IMG/VR virus record: IMGVR_UViG_3300025941_000076
Span: 1 to 30,685 of that record
Length of the DNA: 30,685 nucleotides
Source of the DNA: a virus
Reading direction: 5' to 3' (one strand)
Shown: piece by piece, positions 24,744-30,674 of the stretch
Position numbering within the stretch: position 1 is the first letter of the stretch
Layout: each line of letters opens with the position of its first letter
The notes under the pieces: generated by a model
The model's database searches: none
Told to the model about the DNA's origin: nothing
What the model saw: the letters and a program-made list of their open reading frames with translations, nothing else
Position numbers and translations under genes: made by a program

Positions 24744-25039
24744 TTCAGTAGCACTCCCGTGGCCCCGAAGATCTCGAAGAGTCGATCTTTCCGCAGATAT
24801 TTTCCGCCGTTGTTATATCGCTCCCACGCGTCGAGCCGCATCTCGAGTGGCATACAGCCCTTGCCCACACACTGCCAACAAATAAAGCTGTCACAGCAGT
24901 TACAGTGCGGGATGGAGTCCCCGCCAGTCTCTTCCCCGCCGCAGTGCGCACAAATAATCCCGTCCTGCTCGAGATTAGAGCCACTAGCCCTAATCTCGAC
25001 GCCATACGACCGCTGTCGAGAGTGCCTCGTTATGAGCAT
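24740..25039 (-). CDS. Cys-rich zinc-finger-like small protein
   Basis: The 99-residue protein has Cys at positions 30, 33, 46, 48, 49, 54, 57 and 62 plus His32 and His45. They are arranged as CAHC, then HCNCC, FIC and WQC, which could form two zinc sites of the treble-clef or ribbon type. The rest is charged and helical. It lies between structural genes, where a metal-binding regulator or virion component is unusual. A hairpin (GGGGC-AA-GCCCC) ends one base before its ATG and may limit translation. I do not recognise the family. Confidence 0.65.
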   Translation of the reverse strand: MLITRHSRQRSYGVEIRASGSNLEQDGIICAHCGGEETGGDSIPHCNCCDSFICWQCVGKGCMPLEMRLDAWERYNNGGKYLRKDRLFEIFGATGVLLK

Positions 25040-25040
25040 C

Positions 25041-25052
25041 GGGGCTTGCCCC
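25041..25052 (-). promoter_or_regulatory. Hairpin immediately before a start codon
   Basis: GGGGC-AA-GCCCC on the minus strand ends one base before the ATG of the Cys-rich gene and contains the only G-rich ribosome-site candidate. It could mask initiation and keep this protein low. A two-base loop is tight, so the real loop would open one pair. Confidence 0.4.
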
Positions 25053-25534
25053 TACTCGTCGAACTTGACTTCCCAGAGCACCGTGCCCGTGTAGTCAGTG
25101 GTCGCGCCCTTGGCCATGCAGGCTACGCCGTTGAGGTTGACCGCAGGCCAGGGCAACCCGATCTCGTCGGGAGCGTACCAGATAAAGCCAGAGTGCTGGT
25201 TCAGGGCCTTGGTCCACAGCCGATTGGCGTAGGTGCCCTCGGCGGTGTAGTTGGCCTTCCACGCCGAGCCCGGGGCGGGCGGAGTTCCGGCCTCTATCGG
25301 CGGTACAAACACCGGAGTCACCGAGGTACCGGTCCCGTCCGCTGTCTGCCGTTGGATAGTATAGATGATGTTACAGTCCTGCGTGGCCGGGTTACTCACA
25401 GGGCCGATCGCGATCTCTCGCAGTGTCCCGCGGCGGAGCGTGGCGGTTTGCGCCCAGCCCGCGAGTTGGCTCTTGTAGGTCGTGCTTAGGGCCTGTAGCG
25501 TGCCCGCGAAGTCACTCGCGACATTAAACAGCAT
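25052..25534 (-). CDS. Virion structural protein (head or fiber component)
   Basis: The 160-residue protein matches a small structural protein type recurring in podo- and siphoviruses: LRRGTLREIAIGPVSNPATQDCNIIYTIQRQTADGTGTSVTP, then PGSAWKANYTAEGTYANRLWTKALNQHSGFIWYAPDE and GVACMAKGATTDYTGTVLWEVKF. It is predicted to be all-beta. AGGAGA lies five bases before the ATG. In related phages it is annotated as a structural or minor capsid protein; the exact place in the virion is not known. Confidence 0.65.
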   Translation of the reverse strand: MLFNVASDFAGTLQALSTTYKSQLAGWAQTATLRRGTLREIAIGPVSNPATQDCNIIYTIQRQTADGTGTSVTPVFVPPIEAGTPPAPGSAWKANYTAEGTYANRLWTKALNQHSGFIWYAPDEIGLPWPAVNLNGVACMAKGATTDYTGTVLWEVKFDE

Positions 25535-25545
25535 TGGAGTCTCCT

Positions 25546-25878
25546 TTAATGGCCTTTATGCTTGTCACCCAGGCCGGAGAACATCTCATCCGTGAGAATG
25601 AGCGTCGGACGGATCACCTGGTCGAATGGAATGACTGAGCGCCGACGACCCGTAGTCGGATCGTAGTGCTCGAGAAGGACCTCCATGCTCTTTCCGAAGA
25701 GTTCCTTCATTCTAGCCTCTACCTCTGATCGGAGCCCGTAGTTTTGCCTCAGGCAATTCGCGATGACGTTCATACTCGCGGACAGTACCTCCTCGATCGA
25801 GCGCCCGTTCGCGGCCCGAACAAAGGCCTCAAACAGCTCGCGGCCGACCTCGGGCTCGCGGAGAGGGTCTTTAGCCAT
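25546..25878 (-). CDS. Hypothetical helical protein
   Basis: The 110-residue protein is mainly helical with segments VGRELFEAFVRAANGRSIEEVLSA and EVEARMKELFGKSMEVLLEHYD. A short tail follows (PFDQVIRPTLILTDEMFSGLGDKHKGH). It overlaps the stop of the S74 protein gene by eight bases and lacks an obvious strong ribosome site, suggesting coupled translation. No family is recognised. It could be a chaperone or assembly factor for the neighbouring fiber genes, by position only. Confidence 0.6.
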   Translation of the reverse strand: MAKDPLREPEVGRELFEAFVRAANGRSIEEVLSASMNVIANCLRQNYGLRSEVEARMKELFGKSMEVLLEHYDPTTGRRRSVIPFDQVIRPTLILTDEMFSGLGDKHKGH

Positions 25879-26506
25879 GGAAAACAGCCCCGTAATCGAC
25901 GTGGAGCAACCCCTGGAAGCGGCGAACGGCGAGTGGAATGTGGCAAGCCACCTCCTGCGCGATCAGACCCACCTCCAGGGGAGCATCTGGCCTCCTGTAG
26001 CGGTACTCGTAGAGGCCCAGGGGGCCGTAGTCGCCGATCCTTCGGATATCGTGCTTCGCGCGCACGTCGGACAGCTGGAAAATGCCCGAGACGTTCCACG
26101 TCACCGTGATATTGCCTCCGTTCGGGGTCACTGGCAGGCCGCCGCCTGCGGTATCGTAGTACGAAATCAATCTCCAGGTGGTATTCGCGCCCGTATTCTT
26201 GCGGTAGATCACCAGGGCCTCTACAGAGTTGCCCGTGACCGAGGTATAGGTGAGATCCCCTCCATCAAAGACCCCGTCAGTACTCGATACTGTCGTGGCC
26301 GTGGGCGTTATGCGTTGATCAGTGCCCACAATGGCATTTGGACTCGTCAGGGTATTGGCGTAGAACTGTTGCGTTGCCGCATAAGTGTATACGCCAGTGT
26401 CCACGAGCGCGCAAAACGGACCCAGAGTAGCACTGTCAGTGATAGACGAGTCCGCGCTCGCGTCCATCAGAGCCTTTTTCCACAACGGATACAGAGCGGG
26501 AGCCAT
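25871..26506 (-). CDS. Structural protein fused to a C-terminal peptidase S74-type chaperone domain
   Basis: The 211-residue protein has two parts. Residues 1-143 match a widespread small phage structural protein (MAPALYPLWKKALMDAS, LVDTGVYTYAATQQFY, GVFDGGDLTYTSVTGNSVEALVIY, GLPVTPNGGNITVTW). Residues 144-211 match the S74 intramolecular chaperone (SDVRAKHDI, GLYEYRYRRPDAP, VGLIAQEV, PLAV, VDY). Ser146 and Lys151 are in the five-apart spacing of the known autocleavage dyad. S74 domains trimerise fibers and cut themselves off. The site would lie just before Ser146. AAGGAGA lies five bases before the ATG. This pairing of a non-fiber domain with S74 is unusual. Confidence 0.78.
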   Translation of the reverse strand: MAPALYPLWKKALMDASADSSITDSATLGPFCALVDTGVYTYAATQQFYANTLTSPNAIVGTDQRITPTATTVSSTDGVFDGGDLTYTSVTGNSVEALVIYRKNTGANTTWRLISYYDTAGGGLPVTPNGGNITVTWNVSGIFQLSDVRAKHDIRRIGDYGPLGLYEYRYRRPDAPLEVGLIAQEVACHIPLAVRRFQGLLHVDYGAVFHG

Positions 26507-26521
26507 CGGTGATCTCCTTGG

Positions 26522-27985
26522 TTAATAGACAACCCAGTCGCCGGGACCGGCGAGTTCTCTGGTGGTGTACCCAATCCTCACGGCCTTAGTTTCGACCTTT
26601 TTCACGGGCGAGAAAGGCCTCGACATGCACGCGTAGCGCCACTCGTCCGCGGCATGATCCTCGCCCTCGGTATTCACGTCTTCCATCTTGGTTACGTCAT
26701 GTTGGAGGGCTGGGATAGTGCGGATGCTTGCCGCGCACGTGGCGAAGCAATAGATCATAGGCGAGTCGTCGAAGCCAACGAGTCGCGCACGCATCTGATC
26801 CCAGCCCCCCATCGAGCCCCGCTGGGGGACTCGAGCGTTGTCGGCGGCATGAAAAGGCCGCCGTTTATGCCTGATAAGGACCTTGTTCATGCGTTCTGCT
26901 ATGGAAGGGCCCCCGTCCTCTCGGAAACAGGCCGGGTCGAGCACCCCATAGCGCAAGGTCTCCTGGTCCTCGCGCTCTGAGATGCCTTCTGCTACCTCTT
27001 CCGCGGTCATTTTCAGGCCGACGTTGATCGAGGCCGCACCATACCATTCCCTGTACCGCACAATAGCGCCGCGTGGGAGCACTCTCCCATCAGGGACCTT
27101 ATAATCATCCGTGACAATAGCCCACCACCCGACTGAAAATGGACGGGCGGAGCCCCAGTCCATACTTCTAAATCTGGCCCACTCGCGGGGGACGGGGAAG
27201 GGGTCTGTGACATGCTTGTCATATCTCCAGCAATCAAAATAGGCGCCCTCAATTACTGTCCAGTCTCCTTCGAGCCACGCTCGGACCATGGAGTCGCTGG
27301 ACAGGCCGCGGAGCCTGTCCGCGTAGGTCGGGTCCGAGGCAAGGAGAATTTTGTTATCTCGGAGTTTCGCCGGGATAAATAGTCGTCGGTGCTTGGTGAC
27401 GGGGTCAAGAATGGGCTCATATCCTCCAGGCGCAGGGTCAACGAAGTACGCCTTAACCCAGTGATGACCAACACCTCCGGGATTTGCAGCTGCTCGAATT
27501 CTTTTGGTATGGATATTGTGAGCCGACCGTAATCGGGCTCGTAGGAAACGGTAGCCGTAATCGGTTGGCCACTGGGTGAGTTCGTCCCAGCCGATCCATG
27601 TGTAAGCGTGTCCCTGGTATCGGGTCGCGTCGTGGTCGCGCTCGATGTACCGCATTCTGAGGCTGGCACCGTTCGCCCAGGACCAGGTTTTAGCTTGCTC
27701 ATGCCAAGATCCCCCTGAAATTGGAAATATCTCGCGCGCGCGGCGCAGGAGGTCCTCGAGTTCGTTGTAAGTGCGGCGGAAGACGACACCCTGCCAATAC
27801 TGCCCATAGGTAGGGACGTCCTGTAGAAAATCTCCGAGGAGGAAATCGGACTTTCCGCCCCCTGCGGCCCCACCATAGAACAGCTCCGGGCACCAGTCGG
27901 CCGTGATCGCGTCAGTTTGCGGGCCGGGCTGAGGACTCCATGCGACCCCGGTCGGACTCTCCTCTGGGCGGACCTTGGGCCTCAT
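26522..27985 (-). CDS. terL: Terminase large subunit
   Basis: The 487-residue ATP-driven packaging motor has a Walker A GGAAGGGKS (38-46), an IGWDELTQWP Walker B (131-140; acidic pair Asp134-Glu135), a likely coupling motif at AAANPGG, and a nuclease domain with candidate metal Asp residues in MDWGS (Asp276), VLDPA (Asp350) and AADEWRYA (Asp447). The ATG at 27985 is chosen over a TTG at 28015 because it overlaps the upstream stop as ATGA and GGTGAG lies six bases before it. It binds the portal and cuts concatemers. It lies upstream of the portal with a large fiber cassette in between, which is an uncommon order. Confidence 0.93.
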   Translation of the reverse strand: MRPKVRPEESPTGVAWSPQPGPQTDAITADWCPELFYGGAAGGGKSDFLLGDFLQDVPTYGQYWQGVVFRRTYNELEDLLRRAREIFPISGGSWHEQAKTWSWANGASLRMRYIERDHDATRYQGHAYTWIGWDELTQWPTDYGYRFLRARLRSAHNIHTKRIRAAANPGGVGHHWVKAYFVDPAPGGYEPILDPVTKHRRLFIPAKLRDNKILLASDPTYADRLRGLSSDSMVRAWLEGDWTVIEGAYFDCWRYDKHVTDPFPVPREWARFRSMDWGSARPFSVGWWAIVTDDYKVPDGRVLPRGAIVRYREWYGAASINVGLKMTAEEVAEGISEREDQETLRYGVLDPACFREDGGPSIAERMNKVLIRHKRRPFHAADNARVPQRGSMGGWDQMRARLVGFDDSPMIYCFATCAASIRTIPALQHDVTKMEDVNTEGEDHAADEWRYACMSRPFSPVKKVETKAVRIGYTTRELAGPGDWVVY

Positions 27986-28167
27986 GAGGGGCTCACCGTC
28001 CAGCCCCCGCACCAATCAGTGGGCTGACACGCTGGCCACATAGTCGCGGGATAGGCCAGTGCTGTGAGTTGCGCGAGCACGAGGTAGGGCGGGCCCTTGC
28101 GGCAAAGGCCGCCCATGTAAAAGGCGCACGTCGAGCAGGATTGGCCCTGGGGCGGTCTCACGGGCAT
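27982..28167 (-). CDS. Cys-rich miniprotein between terminase subunits
   Basis: The 61-residue protein has CSTC (11-14), a Cys at 22 in GGLCRKGPPYL, and a final Cys pair in WPACQPTDWCGGW (47 and 53). This spacing matches a small protein type found near terminase genes in several phages (pattern CxxC...CRxxPP...WPxC...DWCG). It may bind zinc or an iron-sulfur cluster; function unknown. It starts TAATG-coupled to the small subunit and ends ATGA-coupled to the large subunit. That coupling makes it a genuine gene despite its small size. Confidence 0.78.
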   Translation of the reverse strand: MPVRPPQGQSCSTCAFYMGGLCRKGPPYLVLAQLTALAYPATMWPACQPTDWCGGWTVSPS

Positions 28168-28793
28168 TAGTTCAGCTCCTTTGGATCGTGGACGACCTCA
28201 CTTGCCTCCTGGGACCCCGCCCCGAGTTCCTTGGCTCGCCGCTCTTTCCACTGGTCGAAGTTTTCCCGGGGCGGCCGATCAATGAAGTCCCGATCCATTT
28301 TCAGGGTGACCTCCTGGCCCGGGCCGTGCCCTGTGCGGTCTGCAAAGGTCTTTACCACATCAATGAGCAGGGGAATGCTGAATGTCTCTGGGTTGTCGTG
28401 CAACCGCTCTTGCAACAGCTCGATCGCGTCGAGGGACATATTGTTCATCCGCTCGGCGAGGTCGGCGAAGATGCTCTTTGCCTCTGCTCGATAGTCTTCT
28501 ACTAGCGCGCTGAAAGCGGGGTCATTGAGTAGGGTCGAGATGCGGCTCTGATTATAGCCAGTAACCAGGGCGGCCTGGGACTGTTTCATGCCCGTGGCGA
28601 GGCACTTCGCGAGGGAGTGGTGGCTGGCGTGGATGCGGACGAGGGACTTGGGCTTCGTGCCGCGGTTAGTGGCCAGGGCCGCGATGTCGGCCTCGGTTAG
28701 GTCGCGGGCGTGCTCGATGAACAGCTGGCGGGGCACGTTCCCCATGAGGCGGGGGCCCGTCGAGGTATCTAGATCGTCGATGAAGTCATCCAT
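28167..28793 (-). CDS. terS: Terminase small subunit-like DNA-binding protein
   Basis: The 208-residue protein has a helix-turn-helix pattern with MKQSQAALVTGYNQSRISTLLNDPAFSALVEDYRAE (about 77-112), like the DNA-recognition domain of small terminases. A helical oligomerisation region follows (FADLAERMNNMSLDAIELLQERL), and a charged tail (QWKERRAKELGAGSQEASE) could contact the large subunit. The ATG at 28793 is favoured by AGGA eight bases upstream and gives a normal size; a longer frame upstream has no ribosome site. It is the first gene of the late block, so the promoter and dyad region before it should control packaging and structural genes. Confidence 0.78.
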   Translation of the reverse strand: MDDFIDDLDTSTGPRLMGNVPRQLFIEHARDLTEADIAALATNRGTKPKSLVRIHASHHSLAKCLATGMKQSQAALVTGYNQSRISTLLNDPAFSALVEDYRAEAKSIFADLAERMNNMSLDAIELLQERLHDNPETFSIPLLIDVVKTFADRTGHGPGQEVTLKMDRDFIDRPPRENFDQWKERRAKELGAGSQEASEVVHDPKELN

Positions 28794-28858
28794 ATGGCTG
28801 GTCCTGTAATCGACGCAGTCCGGCCCCGCGCGAGTAGGGTGCTCCCCTCTCGGGGCGT

Positions 28859-28864
28859 TGTCAA
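28859..28864 (-). promoter_or_regulatory. Possible -35 box of a leftward late promoter
   Basis: On the minus strand TTGACA lies about 66 bases before the terminase small-subunit ATG. A 17-base spacer containing a CCCC-GAGA-GGGG dyad follows, and then only a weak -10 (CACCCT). The poor -10 suggests an activated promoter or a chance match. It is the only TTGACA in the leader of the late block. Confidence 0.35.
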
Positions 28865-28960
28865 GTAGATTGTGGTATGGCTGTTTCGGAACCAGCCGTC
28901 GGACCATACATATGGCTCTTTGCCGCGTCGGCTCCCCGACATAAGGGGCGGAGGCCCCGA

Positions 28961-28991
28961 GCCGTATCGAAACATTTTATTCTGATATGGC
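28961..28991. promoter_or_regulatory. 31-bp dyad element, copy B (upstream of terminase genes)
   Basis: The arms are GCCGTATC (28961-28968) and GATATGGC (28984-28991), flanking GAAACATTTTATTCT. Twenty-six of its 31 bases match copy A before the capsid gene, and all five differences are transitions. It lies about 168 bases before the late gene block. It may be a regulator binding site, a promoter element or an RNA processing hairpin. Confidence 0.6.
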
Positions 28992-29142
28992 GGGGTCACT
29001 CGATATGGCCATTCCCCCTCGGTATTCTGGCGGGGCTGAAGCGCCCAGCAATAAAAGTTCTTTTTTTAGCCCCCCGGCCTCTTTATGTTTCAATATTCGA
29101 GCCTGGTGCGCAACAAACAGCATGCATATATGCATACGTAAC

Positions 29143-29186
29143 AATAGTGCTCGATGTGTATGATAACAGCACTATTATTTCTTTTT
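29143..29186 (+). terminator. Possible terminator or operator hairpin
   Basis: AATAGTGCT (29143-29151) pairs perfectly with AGCACTATT (29168-29176) across a 16-base loop. A T-rich run (ATTTCTTTTT) follows on the plus strand. The stem is AT-rich, so termination would be weak; a protein-binding dyad is equally possible. Confidence 0.4.
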
Positions 29187-29270
29187 AGTCCACTCATACG
29201 CAACATAAGTGTGTCATGCATTATTGCATGACTCATCACGTTATTGTGATCACAGTCGAACCATATCGAG

Positions 29271-29298
29271 TTGACATGATCCCCCGTTGTGGTACTGT
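29271..29298 (+). promoter_or_regulatory. Sigma70-like early promoter
   Basis: A consensus TTGACA (29271-29276) is followed by a 16-base spacer and TACTGT (29293-29298). It lies about 50 bases before the ribosome site of the first early gene. CCATATCG ends two bases before the -35, where a regulator could act. A second promoter of the same design precedes the next early gene. Confidence 0.65.
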
Positions 29299-29348
29299 GT
29301 TCATACCGGATGGACATGGAGTCCGACGGGCCAACAAGGAGAGTCACG

Positions 29349-29708
29349 ATGGAATACCTTTATCAGTGCAAAAAGAATGGACTCGAGTACCTCTACACGA
29401 CTACCGTCGAGTTCACCGAACCCCAAGATGCCTACGCGTGGCGCCGCGGAGTCCGGGAATATGCCGATAACTATCATGCCTCGATCACGCGCAAGGGCTG
29501 GGAGGGCACGGACGCGGAGTTCGCCGAGGAGATCGACAAGTATTGCACCGAAGCGCGCGACAGGTTCCACGCGGGCGACGTCCCCGGGGAACGTGTCTCC
29601 GCCGATCCCAAGGCCATGACCGAGAAACTCGCGAAGCGGTTCAATGTCGATCCCGCGACCCTGATGGCCTTCCTCGAGTCCCAGGCCGCGCAAGGCCGCG
29701 CAGCGTAA
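29349..29708 (+). CDS. Early hypothetical protein
   Basis: The 119-residue protein starts at ATG 29349, nine bases after AAGGAGA; an in-frame ATG at 29289 lies on the promoter and is unlikely. It has an N-terminal beta-hairpin-like part with aromatic residues (MEYLYQCKKNGLEYLYTTTVEF), a charged helical middle (YAWRRGVREYADNYHASITRK) and a C-terminal helix pair (KLAKRFNVDPATLMAFLESQAAQ) resembling a small DNA-binding fold. No family is recognised. As the first gene after the early promoter it may take over host functions or regulate phage genes; this is inference. Confidence 0.68.
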   Translation: MEYLYQCKKNGLEYLYTTTVEFTEPQDAYAWRRGVREYADNYHASITRKGWEGTDAEFAEEIDKYCTEARDRFHAGDVPGERVSADPKAMTEKLAKRFNVDPATLMAFLESQAAQGRAA

Positions 29709-29716
29709 CGAAACCC

Positions 29717-29744
29717 GGGGGCGCAAATGCCCCCTCCTTTTCTT
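29717..29744 (+). terminator. Hairpin terminator after the first early gene
   Basis: GGGGGC (29717-29722) pairs with GCCCCC (29729-29734) over the loop GCAAAT, followed by TCCTTTTCTT. The stem is strong and the T-tract imperfect, so it may allow read-through into the small membrane ORF downstream. Similar GGGGC/GCCCC stems occur in other leaders. Confidence 0.6.
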
Positions 29745-29758
29745 GGGAGTCCACGGCA

Positions 29759-29842
29759 ATGGAACTCTATGTCGGCCTGTCGATCCTGACCACACTGCTG
29801 GTTTTAGCGCTGCATATCTGGATGTGGAGTTGGGGGGCCTAG
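29759..29842 (+). CDS. 27-residue single-helix membrane peptide
   Basis: The 27-residue reading frame has an almost entirely hydrophobic core (MELYVGLSILTTLLVLALHIWMW) that could span a membrane, and ends in SWGA. GGGAG lies 10 bases before the ATG. It fits exactly between two strong GC-hairpin terminators, which suggests a real minigene. A small toxic or envelope-acting peptide expressed by read-through is possible. Confidence is limited by its length. Confidence 0.45.
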   Translation: MELYVGLSILTTLLVLALHIWMWSWGA

Positions 29843-29857
29843 TGCCCCCTTTTTTTC
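29833..29857 (+). terminator. Strong intrinsic terminator
   Basis: GGGGGC (29833-29838) and GCCCCC (29844-29849) form a perfect stem with the five-base loop CTAGT, directly followed by TTTTTTT. It overlaps the stop of the small membrane ORF and should end the first early transcript. Confidence 0.85.
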
Positions 29858-30196
29858 TCTATTTTTTGAGTAGTTTTTAGAGTGTTTCCAGGGGCATGAA
29901 ATCCCATTTCTCGCGGTTTCTCGCGGGTTTCTCGTGTGAGGTGCGTGTGGTGTGTGGGGGACAGGGTGTCCAATGCCCACCCCCTCGCAGACGGACCATA
30001 CCGCCATACCCAGATTTTGGGCGCCAGTAAGCGCAGTTTTGCCTTCCAAAAACTCGATTTTCTTTCTTTACTATCACATATATATATATACTATAACCCC
30101 CTATTCATTCGAGTTTTCGATTTTGCCTAGTGGGGGAGCCATACATACATCACGACGGCGCGACTATATGTCGCATACACACCGCCCCCCAGTCCC

Positions 30197-30224
30197 TTGA
30201 CACACACCCACCACACATGATAAG
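30197..30224 (+). promoter_or_regulatory. Second sigma70-like early promoter
   Basis: TTGACA (30197-30202), a 16-base spacer and GATAAG (30219-30224) repeat the design of the promoter at 29271. It lies about 45 bases before the next early gene and just before a GGGGCAAGGCCCC hairpin. Confidence 0.62.
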
Positions 30225-30236
30225 CTCGTCGCGCCC

Positions 30237-30249
30237 GGGGCAAGGCCCC
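30237..30249 (+). promoter_or_regulatory. Leader hairpin GGGGC-AAG-GCCCC
   Basis: A 5-bp GC stem with a 3-base loop lies eight bases before the AGGAG site of the next early gene. A near-identical 13-mer, with T instead of G, precedes the last gene in the window. It could be the start of the transcript and stabilise the 5' end, or bind a regulator. Confidence 0.5.
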
Positions 30250-30270
30250 GACATCACAGGAGTCAACACT

Positions 30271-30516
30271 ATGATCCACGACGAGGGAAAGCTACTGCAA
30301 GATGCTATGGAAAACATGCCATGCGAATTGAAGTGTGCATCCTATAACGACGCGATAAGTCTGCAGGCCCGATTAAACCGTTACATCCGCAGCTTGAAAG
30401 ACGCTTATCGCGACAGGATAAATCCCTACGAGTCCGTAGAGATAATGCTAATTAAACCAAAAACTCTTCGTTTCGAGCGACACGAGGAGCACAAACTTAC
30501 TTCGGTAAAAACTTGA
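30271..30516 (+). CDS. Early hypothetical protein
   Basis: The 81-residue protein starts at ATG 30271, eight bases after AGGAG. It is helical at first (EGKLLQDAMENMPCELKCAS, then SLQARLNRYIRSLKDAYRDRI) and ends in a basic strand-rich tail (SVEIMLIKPKTLRFERHEEHK). A longer frame upstream would cross the promoter and hairpin and is rejected. No family is recognised. The Arg/Lys-rich surface suggests contact with DNA or RNA. It follows the candidate origin, so a replication accessory role is possible. Confidence 0.62.
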   Translation: MIHDEGKLLQDAMENMPCELKCASYNDAISLQARLNRYIRSLKDAYRDRINPYESVEIMLIKPKTLRFERHEEHKLTSVKT

Positions 30517-30542
30517 ACAAACATACGTATCGAACACAAAAA

Positions 30543-30562
30543 CGCCATAATTCCGCCATAAT
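30543..30562 (+). repeat. Direct repeat CGCCATAAT x2
   Basis: CGCCATAAT occurs at 30543-30551 and 30554-30562, an 11-base period that places both copies on the same helix face. It lies in the 158-base gap before the last gene and may be a regulator binding site. Confidence 0.5.
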
Positions 30563-30598
30563 CGGGGCGTACCATGGACTCGGCCGCGCAGCCCATCA

Positions 30599-30654
30599 CC
30601 AGTTCCCCGACGCGCGGCCACCCGGGGACTGGCAACGGGACGGGGCAATGCCCC
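30599..30654 (+). promoter_or_regulatory. Structured leader before the last early gene
   Basis: CCAGTTCCCCG (30599-30609) pairs with CGGGGACTGG (30623-30632) with one bulge, and GGGGC-AAT-GCCCC (30642-30654) forms a second hairpin. The AGGAGA ribosome site follows seven bases later. The double hairpin could control translation or mRNA stability. Confidence 0.5.
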
Positions 30655-30674
30655 TGCCCCAGGAGACCAATCCA

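Larger units (their letters stand above)
28794..29348. promoter_or_regulatory. Divergent early/late control region
   Basis: This 555-base stretch has no convincing gene and separates the leftward late block from the rightward early genes. It holds the copy-B dyad, further CCATATCG-type half-sites (CGATATGG at 29001-29008 and CCATATCG at 29261-29268), a 14-bp perfect palindrome (29122-29135), an AATAGTGCT/AGCACTATT inverted repeat (29143-29176), a GTCATGCA/TGCATGAC hairpin (29213-29232) and a TGTGATCACA palindrome (29245-29254). The density of dyads just before a TTGACA promoter suggests operators. No repressor gene is visible in the window. Confidence 0.7.
29843..30270. other. Non-coding region with candidate replication origin
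   Basis: There is no supported gene in this 428-base stretch. It contains three tandem TTTCTCGCGG-like repeats (29907-29916, 29917-29926, 29928-29937). An AT-rich core with (TA)n lies near 30078-30091, between a perfect 9-bp inverted repeat AAAACTCGA (30049-30057) and TCGAGTTTT (30109-30117). TTTTGCCT occurs in direct orientation on both sides (30037-30044, 30123-30130). Iteron-like repeats beside an AT-rich, dyad-flanked core are typical of replication origins, so that is my favoured reading. Confidence 0.5.

Noticed and set aside
28794-28907. N-terminal extension of the terminase small subunit
   Set aside because: The extra 38 residues lack a ribosome site and would cover the putative TTGACA promoter; the ATG at 28793 has AGGA at good spacing.
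29301-29795. Minus-strand 164-codon open frame
   Set aside because: It is antisense to the first early gene, which has a promoter, a good ribosome site and a terminator in the opposite direction.
29804-30049. Minus-strand 81-codon open frame in the intergenic region
   Set aside because: It crosses the strong terminator and the tandem repeats, has no ribosome site and reads as low-complexity His/Pro sequence.
30078-30091. TA dinucleotide run as a CRISPR or microsatellite array
   Set aside because: It is short and has no spacer structure; it fits better as the AT-rich core of a candidate origin. No CRISPR array was seen elsewhere.
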